Source of the DNA: Arcobacteraceae bacterium
GTDB lineage: Bacteria > Campylobacterota > Campylobacteria > Campylobacterales > Arcobacteraceae
Assembly: GCA_023138835.1 (NCBI GenBank)
Contig: JAGLOP010000006.1
Span: forward strand, 1-64,000
DNA length: 64,000 bases
Direction: 5' to 3'
Shown here: positions 34,545 to 45,161 of the stretch, piece after piece
How the letters are laid out: the number at the start of each line of letters is the position of its first letter
Numbering within the stretch: position 1 is the first letter of the stretch
Notes under the pieces: model-generated
What the model was told of the DNA's origin: nothing
The model's input: only the letters and a program-made list of their open reading frames with translations
Databases searched by the model: none
Program-made: the position numbers and the translations under genes

Positions 34545-35687
34545 TTAGTGACTACATCCTGATTTAGGAGCAGCAGCCGTACTACAAGCACTCACTCCAT
34601 TTGTAGTTGGTTGAATAGATTCATTACTAATTGCTCCAGAAGCATTTGATTCTTGAATATTTTCCCATAACATCTCAGCAGCTCTTAAATATCTTTTTCC
34701 ACTTGCACTGTCCGGATGGAAATAAACTACAGGCTTACCTTCATCTCCACCAACTCTAATACTTGGCTCAATAGGTATACTTGCTAAAACTTGTGTATTA
34801 TATTCTTTTGCTAAATCTTCACAAGTCCCACTTCCAAAAATATCACTTTCAGTTTGACAATTTGGACAAACAAATCCTGACATATTTTCAATAATTCCAG
34901 CTACTGGGATATTAAGCTTAGAAAACATCTCTAAACTTCTTCTGCTATCATCAAGTGCAACATGCTGTGGAGTTGTTACATTAATTCCTGCTGCTACTGG
35001 CACACTTTGAGCAAGAGTAAGTTGAGCATCACCAGTTCCTGGCGGCATATCGATAACTAATACATCTAATTTACCCCAAGCAATATCTTGAAGTAATTGA
35101 GTAATAGCTTTCATTACCATTGCTCCCCTCCACATTAAAGCTTGTCCCTGCTCTACAAGTGAACCCATACTCATAATCTCTACACCATAAGCTTTAAAAG
35201 GGATTACTTTATTTCCTTCTAATTGTGGTTCTTGTCCATCGACACCAACCATACGAGGAATATTTGGTCCATAAATATCAGCATCTAAAAGTCCGACTTT
35301 CTTACCTTGCATTGCAAGTGCAACTGCAATATTTACTGATGTTGTTGATTTACCAACTCCACCTTTTCCACTACTTACCATTACAAAGTTAGCAACTTGC
35401 GGAGCAATATTTTTACCGCTTACACTGTTACTTTGTTGTTTTGGTGCTTCCGGTTTTTTTACTACTACTTGAATATTGTCAAGACCTAATACTTTTAACT
35501 CTTTTGTTATATCTTCTTTTAAAGAGTTTTCTACTTCCGGTGCACTTGAAGTGATCTCAAGATGTACACTTACATCGTTACCATTTACTTCAACATTCTT
35601 TACAAATCCAAAGTCCACAATAGACTTGGTAAATCCCGGATATGATACAGATTTTAGTTTTTCTTTTATATCATCAACTGTTGCCAT
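34545..35687 (-). CDS. mrp: Iron-sulfur cluster carrier protein Mrp/ApbC
   Basis: P-loop ATPase that carries Fe-S clusters to apoproteins. The N-terminal DUF59/MIP18-like domain covers about 1-75. The deviant Walker A SSGKGGVGKST is near residue 104. The metal-binding CPNC motif is near 275. A C-terminal tail of about 30 residues ends in ACSTAAAPKSGCSH, giving extra Cys and His ligands. An AAGGAAA site precedes the ATG. A perfect hairpin lies in its leader. In Campylobacter and Helicobacter mrp also lies near ispDF, which fits this locus. Confidence 0.94.
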   Translation of the reverse strand: MATVDDIKEKLKSVSYPGFTKSIVDFGFVKNVEVNGNDVSVHLEITSSAPEVENSLKEDITKELKVLGLDNIQVVVKKPEAPKQQSNSVSGKNIAPQVANFVMVSSGKGGVGKSTTSVNIAVALAMQGKKVGLLDADIYGPNIPRMVGVDGQEPQLEGNKVIPFKAYGVEIMSMGSLVEQGQALMWRGAMVMKAITQLLQDIAWGKLDVLVIDMPPGTGDAQLTLAQSVPVAAGINVTTPQHVALDDSRRSLEMFSKLNIPVAGIIENMSGFVCPNCQTESDIFGSGTCEDLAKEYNTQVLASIPIEPSIRVGGDEGKPVVYFHPDSASGKRYLRAAEMLWENIQESNASGAISNESIQPTTNGVSACSTAAAPKSGCSH

Positions 35688-35710
35688 AATTTTCCTTAAT
35701 ATTTTTTACG

Positions 35711-35729
35711 AGGCAAAGCGAATTTGCCT
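35711..35729. repeat. Perfect hairpin in the mrp leader
   Basis: AGGCAAA and TTTGCCT pair perfectly around a 5-nt loop, 24 nt upstream of the mrp ATG. A T-run follows only on the plus strand, where no gene ends, so it is not a terminator for thiC. Possible roles are a leader structure for mrp or a repeat remnant. Confidence 0.5.
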
Positions 35730-35818
35730 TTAATTTTTTTGTCCATTGCAATTATAGTTAAATAAGATAAAAATTGTCTTATTTAATGAAACTTATTTAC
35801 AAAATTTATACAATTATA

Positions 35819-37168
<1,350 letters not shown>

Positions 37169-37198
37169 TCATTTTTAATATCTAATTTAATTTTGCTG

Positions 37199-37204
37199 AT
37201 TATA
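37199..37204 (-). promoter_or_regulatory. Probable -10 element for thiC
   Basis: On the minus strand this reads TATAAT, 40 nt upstream of the thiC ATG. The remaining spacer to ispDF is AT-rich and holds no other clear structure. This is inferred from consensus and position. Confidence 0.45.
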
Positions 37205-37353
37205 TCGAAATATGTTTATAAACTCTTAAGTTAGCTGTTTAATTACTATTTTTAAATATAAAAGTTTTCAATCGATTTAATTTAAACAAATGTTCAATAC
37301 TATTTAGTTAAAATGCGTAACTTTTTGACACACTATATAATAAAAGGAAAGTT

Positions 37354-38478
37354 TTGAATAATACAACTTTAATAGTCCTTTGCGCAGGGAATTCGTCTAG
37401 ATTTAACTTAGCTGCAAAAAAACAATGGCTGAGATGTGAAGATATACCATTGTGGCTAAATGTAACAAATAAACTTAAATCATATGCTGATTTTGAAAAA
37501 ATAATTATTACCGGTCATCAAAATGAACTAAATTATATGAAAAGCTTTAGTGATGATTATACTTTTGTAACAGGTGGTAGCACCAGACAAGAATCTATGA
37601 AGAATGCTTTACAAGAAGTAACAACATCATTTGTTATGATTACTGATGTAGCCAGAAGTTGTATACCTAAAAAGGTAATTGATGATTTACTTTTAAATAA
37701 AAATCAAGCTGATTGCATAGTACCATTTTTAAATGCAAGTGATACCATTGTATACAAAAGCGAAACTATTAACCGAGATGAAGTGAAAATCATTCAAACT
37801 CCACAATTATCAAATACTGCTATTTTATCTAAAGCCTTAGAAAGCACTTCTGATTTTACAGATGACAGCAGTGCTATAAAGAAAATTGGCGGTACTGTTT
37901 TTTATATTGATGGAGACACTCAGAGCAAAAAAATAACTTTTGGTTATGAGCTTAAAGATATAGAATGTTTACCCGCTCCTAGTTGTGATTTTTTTACTGG
38001 AACAGGCTTTGATATTCATCCATTTATTGATAATAAGCAAATGGTTTTAGGTGGTGTAAATATTGATGTATCTTATGGCTTTAAAGCTCATAGTGATGGA
38101 GATGTTTTAATCCATTCACTCATAGATGCACTTTTAGGAGCAGCAGGCGCTGGTGATATTGGAGAATTTTTCCCTGATACTGATGAAAAATTTAAAGATA
38201 TTGATTCTAAACTTTTACTGGCACAAATTGTATCTTTTATTATAAGTACTGGATTTGAGATTGTAAACATTGATTTAACAATCATTGCACAACAACCAAA
38301 AATCAACCCATATAAAAATGATATTAAATCAACTCTTGCAAAAATTTTGCAAATACCAAAATACAAGCTAAATATAAAAGCAACAACAGCTGAAAAGTTA
38401 GGATTTATAGGAAGATGTGAAGGTGTTGCCGTTCAAAGTAGTGCAACCCTTAAATTTTATGATTGGAAAAACAAATAA
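37354..38478 (+). CDS. ispDF: Bifunctional IspD/IspF enzyme of the MEP isoprenoid pathway
   Basis: Fusion of 2-C-methyl-D-erythritol 4-phosphate cytidylyltransferase (about 1-205) and 2,4-cyclodiphosphate synthase (about 215-374). The IspD part shows LIVLCAGNSSRF and KKQWL for CTP binding, and TDVARSCIP. The IspF part shows FDIHPF, HSDGDVLIHSLIDALLGA and GDIGEFFPDTD with the metal ligands. The fused form is characteristic of Campylobacterota and some alphaproteobacteria. It uses a TTG start preceded by AAAGGAAA. The following regulator gene overlaps its stop by one base. IspH, later in the same pathway, is encoded at 48551. Confidence 0.95.
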   Translation: MNNTTLIVLCAGNSSRFNLAAKKQWLRCEDIPLWLNVTNKLKSYADFEKIIITGHQNELNYMKSFSDDYTFVTGGSTRQESMKNALQEVTTSFVMITDVARSCIPKKVIDDLLLNKNQADCIVPFLNASDTIVYKSETINRDEVKIIQTPQLSNTAILSKALESTSDFTDDSSAIKKIGGTVFYIDGDTQSKKITFGYELKDIECLPAPSCDFFTGTGFDIHPFIDNKQMVLGGVNIDVSYGFKAHSDGDVLIHSLIDALLGAAGAGDIGEFFPDTDEKFKDIDSKLLLAQIVSFIISTGFEIVNIDLTIIAQQPKINPYKNDIKSTLAKILQIPKYKLNIKATTAEKLGFIGRCEGVAVQSSATLKFYDWKNK

Positions 38479-39356
38479 TGAATATTTTAATACTTGATGA
38501 TGAAATATATCTTGCACAAAAAGTTGAAGCAAGATTACAAGATGAGGGGCACAATACCAAAAGGTTTGCCAGTATCCAAGATATAGACTTTAGTATCCAC
38601 TATGATGCTATTTTACTATCTACAAACCTTTCAGGTAATATTGAAAAAGTGATTAGTAAATATAAATCATCTATAATTATTTTACTTGTGACTTATGTTA
38701 GTGAAGCAACTGTTACAAAACCTATTAATGCAGGTGCTTCTGATTATATTTTAAAACCATTTATGATGGATGAATTGGTACGAAAGATTAGACATTTTGA
38801 ACAATTTAATATATTGCAAAAAGAAAATATAAGAATAAATAACTATTTAGATTTTATTTTTAATAATGTAGAAATAATAGATAATATTCCAAAAAAATTA
38901 CCATTTTTAATAGAAACAAATGATCAAAAAATTGCGGATAAAATTGTATTTCAGGTTGCAAAAAATATCAATAAACATATTAAATTTATATCATTAAAAC
39001 AATTTACAAAAATAGACCCAAATGAATTTGTAAATGAACTGTTATATATTTATGATTTTCATCATTTAAAAAATACTTATAAAAAAGTTATTTTAACAAC
39101 TTGTGAAAACAACGATGTTATAATAAGCTCTAACGAATGTGAAGAAGTTCCATTTGATAAAATTACAATTATGAAAGAAAATAAAATATCCACAGTAGAA
39201 TCTATTTTAACTGTTAATGATTATGTAAAACAAATTACATTAAATTTTCAATCAAAATATCCAGATACAGAACTTAGTAAAAGATTAGGAATAAGTAGAA
39301 AATCTCTTTGGGAAAAAAGAAAAAAATTTGGAATAGAAAAGAAGAAACAAAAATGA
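38478..39356 (+). CDS. HP1021/Cj1608-type orphan response regulator with pseudo-receiver
   Basis: A 292-residue regulator. The N-terminal receiver keeps the acidic pair LDDE (residues 5-8) and the late Lys in ILKPF. However, the phosphoacceptor position in YDAILLSTNLSG is Ser instead of Asp, so classical phosphorylation is unlikely. The middle has no AAA+ motifs. The C-terminus is a Fis-type helix-turn-helix (ELSKRLGISRKSLWEKRKKFG). The same features and the same place after ispDF mark HP1021 of Helicobacter pylori, which controls oriC and redox-related genes. The assignment is by motif and synteny. The start ATG overlaps the ispDF stop; pgpA overlaps its end by 4 nt. Confidence 0.85.
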   Translation: MNILILDDEIYLAQKVEARLQDEGHNTKRFASIQDIDFSIHYDAILLSTNLSGNIEKVISKYKSSIIILLVTYVSEATVTKPINAGASDYILKPFMMDELVRKIRHFEQFNILQKENIRINNYLDFIFNNVEIIDNIPKKLPFLIETNDQKIADKIVFQVAKNINKHIKFISLKQFTKIDPNEFVNELLYIYDFHHLKNTYKKVILTTCENNDVIISSNECEEVPFDKITIMKENKISTVESILTVNDYVKQITLNFQSKYPDTELSKRLGISRKSLWEKRKKFGIEKKKQK

Positions 39357-39808
39357 GATTAGCCTTTTTAACACTGTTTTACAGCGGACTAAGCCCCAAG
39401 GCACCAGGAACTGCCGGTAGTTTAGTGGCTTTGATTATGGGAATGTTGGCTTTAGAAGTTCTAAATGTTTCAAATATTTTTATGATTGCTATTTTAGTAA
39501 CTATTATTGCTGTAAAACAAATAGATATATATGAAAAAGAAGTGGGTTCCCATGATGGCAAAGAGATAGTAATTGATGAATTTGCCGGTATGTGGTTTGC
39601 TCTTAGTATTGCAGGAGTCGGGGCTGGAATGTGGCTAATGGGAATTATAGCATTTATATATTTTAGAATCTTTGATATTTGGAAGCCTTCACTTATAGGT
39701 AAAATTGATAGAGATGTAAAAGGTGGCTGGGGAGTAATGGGAGATGATTTACTTGCTGGAGTATTTGCCGGATTGTGTACTAGTATGACCTATAATTTAT
39801 TATTTTGA
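39353..39808 (+). CDS. pgpA: Phosphatidylglycerophosphatase A
   Basis: Inner-membrane enzyme that removes phosphate from phosphatidylglycerophosphate. The start MRLAFLTLFYSGLSPKAPGTAGSL is split across residues 1-24 and holds the family's SPKAPGTAGS motif. VGSHDGKEIVIDEFAGMW near 60-77 carries the acidic catalytic residues, and the DDLLAGVFAG segment lies near the C-terminus. At 151 residues it is normal. The ATG at 39353 overlaps the regulator stop as ATGA. The 3' end overlaps the convergent def gene by 19 nt. Confidence 0.93.
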   Translation: MRLAFLTLFYSGLSPKAPGTAGSLVALIMGMLALEVLNVSNIFMIAILVTIIAVKQIDIYEKEVGSHDGKEIVIDEFAGMWFALSIAGVGAGMWLMGIIAFIYFRIFDIWKPSLIGKIDRDVKGGWGVMGDDLLAGVFAGLCTSMTYNLLF

Positions 39809-40341
39809 GTATGTTTTACTTTAAGTTTTCTCTTCCATTCTTTTTCAAACTTTTTCCGTTTTAAAAAAGATAAATGCTCAATAAATACATGTCCGGTTAA
39901 ATGTTCCATCTCATGCTGCCAAGCAACTGCAAGAAAATCTTCTGCTTCCATTGTCTGTTTAACACCGTCTCTGTTAAAATACTCTACAACAATATGTTGA
40001 GCTCTTGTTATATCTTCATTAATCCCGGGGATACTTAAACATCCCTCGTTAAATATTTGTTCACCATTAATTTTCATAATTACAGGATTAATAGCTTCAA
40101 TTAAACTTTCTTTTAACTGCACATCTTCATCTGGATTATCTTTATTCTCAACCGGAAGATTTATAATAAGTATATTTTGCAATACTCCAATCTGAACAGC
40201 AGCTAATCCTACACCACTGTAGTGTAACATAGTTTCATTCATATCGTCTAAAAGTGTGTGAAGCTCTTTGTCAAACTTCACTACATCTTGTGATTTTTTT
40301 CTTAAAATCGGATTTGGATAAATTACTATTTCTTGTACCAT
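39790..40341 (-). CDS. def: Peptide deformylase
   Basis: Removes the formyl group from the N-terminal Met of new proteins. All three metal-site motifs are present: GVGLAAVQIG (about 43-52), EGCLSIPG (about 99-106) with the Cys ligand, and WQHEMEHLTG (about 142-151) with two His and the catalytic Glu. At 183 residues the length is normal, with a basic C-terminal tail. It follows clpP by 15 nt in the tig-clpP-def run known from Campylobacter. Confidence 0.96.
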   Translation of the reverse strand: MVQEIVIYPNPILRKKSQDVVKFDKELHTLLDDMNETMLHYSGVGLAAVQIGVLQNILIINLPVENKDNPDEDVQLKESLIEAINPVIMKINGEQIFNEGCLSIPGINEDITRAQHIVVEYFNRDGVKQTMEAEDFLAVAWQHEMEHLTGHVFIEHLSFLKRKKFEKEWKRKLKVKHTQNNKL

Positions 40342-40356
40342 TTTAACTGTTTTTAT

Positions 40357-40941
40357 CTACTTATGATTTACAATTACTTCATCAATAAGACCATATTTAC
40401 AAGCTTCGTCAGCACTCATAAAATTATCTCTATCTGTATCTTTTTCTACAGTTGCAAGTTTTTGTCCAGTTTGCTCCGAAAGTAAGTGATTTAATAAATC
40501 TTTCATTCTTTGAATTTCTGCAGCTTGAATTTGAATATCAGTAGCCTGACCAGAAGCCCCACCTAATGGTTGGTGTATCATAATTCTGCTATGAGGTAAA
40601 GAAAATCTTTTACCTTTAGTTCCACTGCTTAATAAAAAAGCACCCATTGAAGCAGCCTGTCCTACACAAATAGTACAAATATCTGGTTTAATATAATTCA
40701 TAGTATCATAAATACTCATACCGCTTGTAATAACTCCTCCCGGAGAATTTATATAAAAATAAATATCTTTTTCAGGATCATCAGCTTCTAAAAATAAAAG
40801 TTGAGCAACAATTGAAGAGGCAACCGCATCGTTTACTTCTCCACTTAACATTACAATTCTATCTTTAAGTAGTCTACTATAAATATCGTAACTTCGCTCA
40901 CCTCTTCCAGTTTGCTCTACTACTACAGGTACATAAGACAT
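40357..40941 (-). CDS. clpP: ATP-dependent Clp protease proteolytic subunit
   Basis: Serine protease that forms the double heptamer degrading unfolded proteins delivered by ClpA or ClpX. The catalytic Ser is in [11 protein letters not shown] (about 93-103) and the His in [13 protein letters not shown] (about 117-129). The Asp lies in [11 protein letters not shown] near 170. At 194 residues it is full length with little propeptide. It begins 3 nt after tig, which encodes a partner chaperone in protein quality control. Confidence 0.97.
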   Translation of the reverse strand: MSYVPVVVEQTGRGERSYDIYSRLLKDRIVMLSGEVNDAVASSIVAQLLFLEADDPEKDIYFYINSPGGVITSGMSIYDTMNYIKPDICTICVGQAASMGAFLLSSGTKGKRFSLPHSRIMIHQPLGGASGQATDIQIQAAEIQRMKDLLNHLLSEQTGQKLATVEKDTDRDNFMSADEACKYGLIDEVIVNHK

Positions 40942-40944
40942 TGA

Positions 40945-42246
40945 TTATTTTCCTGCTTTTTCATCTAAAAGTTTATTAATAACTTTTTGCTCTAACATTG
41001 ACATTTTAATTGCCGGCAAATAACCTTGCTCTTCATATTGTTTAATCATAGCTTGACCATCTTGTCCAGACATCATAGCTTCATAATAGATAGTTTGACT
41101 AACTTCTTGGTCCGATACTTCTACAGCTTCTGCTTTTGCCAAAGCATCGATAATAAATGTAGCTTTTACACTATTTTTTGCTTCTGGCTCAGCTTTTTTT
41201 CTCATTTTTTCAATTTTTTTAGTATCTTCTTGAAGTTTTTTAATTTCATCTTCTTTCATACTTCTGATTTCATTATTAAGTACTTGATTCACTTCTTGAT
41301 CTAAAATCGTTTGAGGTACTGCAAAATCAAGTGTATCTACAAGTGCATTTAAATAAGCCGGCTTTAACTCTTCACTATAGTATTTACCTTTTTTCTCATT
41401 AGCAATCTGCTCTTTAATTTTAACTTTTAAAGTATCAACTGTAGCTTCTTCATCACCTTGTAAAACTTTCTTAGCAAACTCATCATCAATTACAGGTTCA
41501 CCTTTTGCATGAATTTCATGAAGTTTTACTTTAAATACAACTTCAGCTCCCGCTAAATCTTTTGATTGATATTCTTTAGGGAATGTTACAGTTATATCTT
41601 TTTGCTCTTCATATTTCATACCAATTATCTGATCTTCAAATCCAGGGATAAACGAATTACTTCCAATTTCTAATGTATGATTGTCAGCTTTTCCACCATC
41701 AAATGCAACACCATCTTTAAAACCTTCAAAGTCAATTATCGCATGATCACCAGCCTTAACTGCTCTTTTTCTTTTAATTTTTTCTAAAGGTGAAGAAGAA
41801 GATGCCATCTCATTAATTCTTGCATCTACTTCTTTAGCAGTTACTTTTTTAGTTTTGATTTCTGGTAAAAGTGCTTTATAATCACCTAAATCAACTGCTG
41901 GTTTAGCAGATATTTTAAGTTCAACATCAATACTTCCATCATCATTCTTGTCAAATTTAGTAACGGCTGGTTCACCAACTAAGTCTGCATTATCAATTTT
42001 AAGTTTAGCAAGCGCTTGAGTAAATAAATCTCTTAATGCTTCACTTTGAGCATCTTCTTGCATTTTTGCACCATATCTTTGCTTAATAACACTTACTGGT
42101 ACTTTACCTTTTCTAAAACCCTGTACATCCATAGTTTTAGCTGCTTGTTTTGCTAAATTATCTAAACTGCTTGCAATTGCTGCTGCTTCTATTGTTGCAG
42201 TTACAACTGCATTTGCTTCATCTGTTTTTTTTGCTGTAAATTTCAT
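40945..42246 (-). CDS. tig: Trigger factor
   Basis: Ribosome-bound chaperone and peptidyl-prolyl isomerase. The N-terminal ribosome-binding signature appears as VQGFRKGKVPVSVIKQRYG (about 39-57). The FKBP-type PPIase domain follows (about 160-240, with DHAIIDFEGF and FIPGFEDQIIGM). The long helical C-terminal domain is rich in Lys and Glu. At 433 residues it is normal. It is the first gene of the tig-clpP-def operon. Confidence 0.96.
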   Translation of the reverse strand: MKFTAKKTDEANAVVTATIEAAAIASSLDNLAKQAAKTMDVQGFRKGKVPVSVIKQRYGAKMQEDAQSEALRDLFTQALAKLKIDNADLVGEPAVTKFDKNDDGSIDVELKISAKPAVDLGDYKALLPEIKTKKVTAKEVDARINEMASSSSPLEKIKRKRAVKAGDHAIIDFEGFKDGVAFDGGKADNHTLEIGSNSFIPGFEDQIIGMKYEEQKDITVTFPKEYQSKDLAGAEVVFKVKLHEIHAKGEPVIDDEFAKKVLQGDEEATVDTLKVKIKEQIANEKKGKYYSEELKPAYLNALVDTLDFAVPQTILDQEVNQVLNNEIRSMKEDEIKKLQEDTKKIEKMRKKAEPEAKNSVKATFIIDALAKAEAVEVSDQEVSQTIYYEAMMSGQDGQAMIKQYEEQGYLPAIKMSMLEQKVINKLLDEKAGK

Positions 42247-42302
42247 ATAAATGAATCTCCGTTAATTTAAAATTTTAGAGATTATATCTAAAAATTGCTT
42301 TA

Positions 42303-43007
42303 TTAATTTAAATTCTCAAAAAATTTATTTTTGATTCTGAAATACTCTCCACCACAAGCTAAAGATGGAATATTTATATAATTACTTTTCAAATCTCCAT
42401 GATGAAAATGACCTTCAATAATCATCTGCACATTATGATATTTATAAAGGTCAATTCGTTTTTTAGAAAACTTATCAAAATCATCACATTGGCTGCAAAT
42501 CTTTTTTTCTAATAACCAATTATCTACTCTTTTTGATAACCAACTATTAATGTCTATTTTATTTAAAAGCTTTAAAAAAAATCTATTTCTTATAATATTT
42601 GTGTAAAGGTTATAATTAAATGGAGTAAAAATATCTCCGTGAGCAAGAGCAACTTTTTCTTTATCATAGTTACATATCAAAGGTTGTTGTTCTCTTGGTA
42701 TTATTGTAATATTAGAAAAAAGTTTCCCAAGACTAAAATCATGATTTCCTTCAAGATAAATAATCTCTATTTTATATGAGAGTTCATTAAGTAAGTTTAT
42801 AATATCTTGATTTTGTTTTTTAAAATAAGATATTTCATATGATAAAAAATCAAACATATCACCCAACAAAAAAAGTTGAGAAGTTTGAATTTTATTAGAT
42901 TGAAGCTGCAAAAGAAATTGTTTTAACTCTTGCCTATTAGAATTATAATGAGAATCAGCTATAAAAATAGCATCTTCCCTTATATTAATAGTGAGATTAT
43001 GGGACAT
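42303..43007 (-). CDS. LpxH-like metallophosphoesterase
   Basis: Calcineurin-type phosphoesterase, most like UDP-2,3-diacylglucosamine hydrolase of lipid A synthesis. Metal-site motifs are IADSHYN (about 16-22), LLGDMFDF (about 48-55), LEGNHDF (about 80-86) and the late GHFHHGD (about 197-203). The first motif has a Ser between Asp and His where LpxH proteins also have Ser/Ala. A CSQC pair near 163 is unusual. It overlaps argC by 11 nt. A role in lipid A synthesis is likely but a general phosphoesterase is possible. Confidence 0.8.
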   Translation of the reverse strand: MSHNLTINIREDAIFIADSHYNSNRQELKQFLLQLQSNKIQTSQLFLLGDMFDFLSYEISYFKKQNQDIINLLNELSYKIEIIYLEGNHDFSLGKLFSNITIIPREQQPLICNYDKEKVALAHGDIFTPFNYNLYTNIIRNRFFLKLLNKIDINSWLSKRVDNWLLEKKICSQCDDFDKFSKKRIDLYKYHNVQMIIEGHFHHGDLKSNYINIPSLACGGEYFRIKNKFFENLN

Positions 43008-44004
43008 AAGCTATTTTTGATATTCCACAATTTGCTTCAAATCCACACATCAAGTTCGCATTTACGACAGCTTGAGAAGAAGCTCCACGAAGTAAATTAT
43101 CTATTGAACTGCTTATAAATAAAGCATTTCCATTTTGCTCTACAAAAATATCACAAAAATTAGTTCCGCTTGTATCTTTTATATTTACGGGAGTTTCTTT
43201 GACTCTTACAAATTCATCGTCTTTATAAAACTCTTTTAAAACTTGCTTCGCATCACAAATATCTTCAAGTGTAACAAAAATACTTACAAGCATACCACGA
43301 GTTACAGGTATCAAACTTGGTACAAAATTTATATTCGCATCAATATCTGTCAACTCTAAAACTTTTTCATTTATTTCAGGAGAATGTCTATGTTTAAACG
43401 GATTATATGCAAACATATTTTCACTTACATTTACAAATGTTGTCATATCGCTTAATTTTTTACCTGCACCGCTTAATCCGCTTTTAGCATCTATAAAAAT
43501 ATTTGATTTAGAATCAAGATATGGTACAAATGGCAATAAAGCAAGTAACGTAGCTGTTGGATAACAGCCGGGGTTTGCTACAAGGCGCGCATTTTTGATT
43601 TGATCTTCATAGAATTCAGGAAGTCCATAAACTGAATGTTTTAAATTTTCTTTATCTTCATGCAAACAATAATACTCTTCATAAGTTTCAAGTTTAAGTC
43701 TGTAATCTGCACTTAAATCAACTACTTTAATATTTAAAGCAATTAACTCTTTTGCAAAACTCATTGAAGTTTTATGTGGAAGTGCAAGAAATGCAATATC
43801 AGCTACTTTAGCTAATTGACCTACATCTACTTTTTCTACTGGCATATCAATTACACCGTCTAAGCTTGGGTGTAAAGTGGATACAGTTGTATTACCCGTA
43901 GAATTTGCTATATAAGTAATATTAAATTTCGGATGATTTATTAAGATTTTAATAAGTTCAAGACCAGTGTATCCACTAGCCCCAACGATTGCTACATTTA
44001 TCAT
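42997..44004 (-). CDS. argC: N-acetyl-gamma-glutamyl-phosphate reductase
   Basis: Reduces N-acetylglutamyl phosphate with NADPH in arginine synthesis. The nucleotide motif VGASGYTGLELIKIL is at about 7-21. The active-site Cys lies in ANPGCYPTATLLAL (about 144-157). The HRHSPEI block near 205 is typical. At 335 residues it is full length. A GGAGG site is 5 nt from the ATG. A small 6-bp hairpin at about 44017-44031 lies in its leader. Confidence 0.95.
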   Translation of the reverse strand: MINVAIVGASGYTGLELIKILINHPKFNITYIANSTGNTTVSTLHPSLDGVIDMPVEKVDVGQLAKVADIAFLALPHKTSMSFAKELIALNIKVVDLSADYRLKLETYEEYYCLHEDKENLKHSVYGLPEFYEDQIKNARLVANPGCYPTATLLALLPFVPYLDSKSNIFIDAKSGLSGAGKKLSDMTTFVNVSENMFAYNPFKHRHSPEINEKVLELTDIDANINFVPSLIPVTRGMLVSIFVTLEDICDAKQVLKEFYKDDEFVRVKETPVNIKDTSGTNFCDIFVEQNGNALFISSSIDNLLRGASSQAVVNANLMCGFEANCGISKIAYVP

Positions 44005-44053
44005 ATTGCCTCCAATTATACCTTCGGTATATAATTTACGGTTCCAAATCTAT

Positions 44054-44075
44054 AAAAGTAAAGCAGTTTACTTTT
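44054..44075 (-). terminator. Possible weak terminator after greA
   Basis: AAAAGTAAA and TTTACTTTT form a perfect 9-bp AT-rich stem with a 4-nt loop, about 20 nt after the greA stop on the minus strand. The lack of a separate T-run makes it weak. Confidence 0.4.
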
Positions 44076-44093
44076 ACTTAACGATTTTTACCT

Positions 44094-44573
44094 CTAAAAT
44101 GCTTTATATGAAATAGATTCTACTTCAAATTCTCTTGCCCCTCCAGGAAGTCGTGCTGTAAATTCATCACCCTCTTCTTTCCCTAAAAGTTGTTTAGCTA
44201 AAGGTGAATTAAATGAAATAATTCCAGCGTCAGGATTACTATCAAGAAAACTTCCCAATGTATATGTAATCTCTTCATCTGTTTTTGTATCAATTATTGT
44301 TACAGTTGAGCCAAAACTAACTTTATCATGTGCTAACGTTGAAGGATCAATAACTACAGCTTTTGTAACCATATCTTCCATCTCTGCTATTCTTTTATTG
44401 ATATTTGCTTGATCTTCTTTAGCTGCATGATATTCTGCATTTTCCTTAAGATCACCCAATTGTCTAGCTTCTTCAATAGCTATTATTATTTTCGGTCGCT
44501 GAACTAATTTCATATCACTTAATTCAGTAGTTAATCTATCATAACCGTCACTTGTCATTGGCTCTTTTTGCAT
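44094..44573 (-). CDS. greA: Transcription elongation factor GreA
   Basis: Stimulates cleavage of backtracked RNA by RNA polymerase. The N-terminal coiled coil (about 1-75) carries the acidic tip residues in GDLKENAEYHAAKEDQ. The C-terminal FKBP-like domain ends in PGGAREFEVESISY. At 159 residues the size is normal. It lies 16 nt after efp in the same direction. The MQKEPMTSDGYDRL start is typical. Confidence 0.96.
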   Translation of the reverse strand: MQKEPMTSDGYDRLTTELSDMKLVQRPKIIIAIEEARQLGDLKENAEYHAAKEDQANINKRIAEMEDMVTKAVVIDPSTLAHDKVSFGSTVTIIDTKTDEEITYTLGSFLDSNPDAGIISFNSPLAKQLLGKEEGDEFTARLPGGAREFEVESISYKAF

Positions 44574-44589
44574 AAATTAAATCCTAAAC

Positions 44590-45150
44590 CTATTTAACTT
44601 TCTCAGTATACTCACCGGTTCTTGTATCACATTTAACCATATCACCCTCTACAATATGAAACGGTACTTGAACAACAGCTCCACATTCTAAAGTTGCAGG
44701 TTTTTTACCGCCTTGTGAATCACCTTTAAAGTTTGGCGGAGTTTCAACAACTTTCATATTTACACTCATTGGCGGTTCAACAGTGATAGGTTCATCTTTG
44801 AAAAACATCATATCAACGTTCATACCATCAATAATCCATTTTTCAGTCTCTCCAACTTGATCATAAGTAAGTCCGATTTGATCATAAGTGTCTGTGTCCA
44901 TAAATTGTAACATCTCACCATCATCATATAAAAATTGCATAACTTTTTGTTGTAAATCCGGAGCTCCAAATTTGTCACCGGCATGAAATGTTTTATCAAT
45001 AGTCTTAGAATTTAAATAATTCTTAATTTTACATCTTACAAATGCAGCACCTTTTCCAGGCTTTACATGTGCATAATCCATAATTTTATATGGAATTCCA
45101 TCAACTTCAATTTTTAAACCTTTTTTTAAATCACTCATTCCTAATGCCAT
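44590..45150 (-). CDS. efp: Elongation factor P
   Basis: Relieves ribosome stalling at consecutive prolines. The N-terminal KOW-like domain has the conserved Lys in [11 protein letters not shown], the position modified in many bacteria. Two OB-fold domains follow, ending in GEYTEKVK. I start it at the ATG at 45150 because a strong AAGGAGT lies 6 nt upstream; it begins [11 protein letters not shown] and gives 186 residues. A longer reading would overlap serA. It lies 11 nt after serA. Confidence 0.95.
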   Translation of the reverse strand: MALGMSDLKKGLKIEVDGIPYKIMDYAHVKPGKGAAFVRCKIKNYLNSKTIDKTFHAGDKFGAPDLQQKVMQFLYDDGEMLQFMDTDTYDQIGLTYDQVGETEKWIIDGMNVDMMFFKDEPITVEPPMSVNMKVVETPPNFKGDSQGGKKPATLECGAVVQVPFHIVEGDMVKCDTRTGEYTEKVK

Positions 45151-45161
45151 GTTGTTACTCC

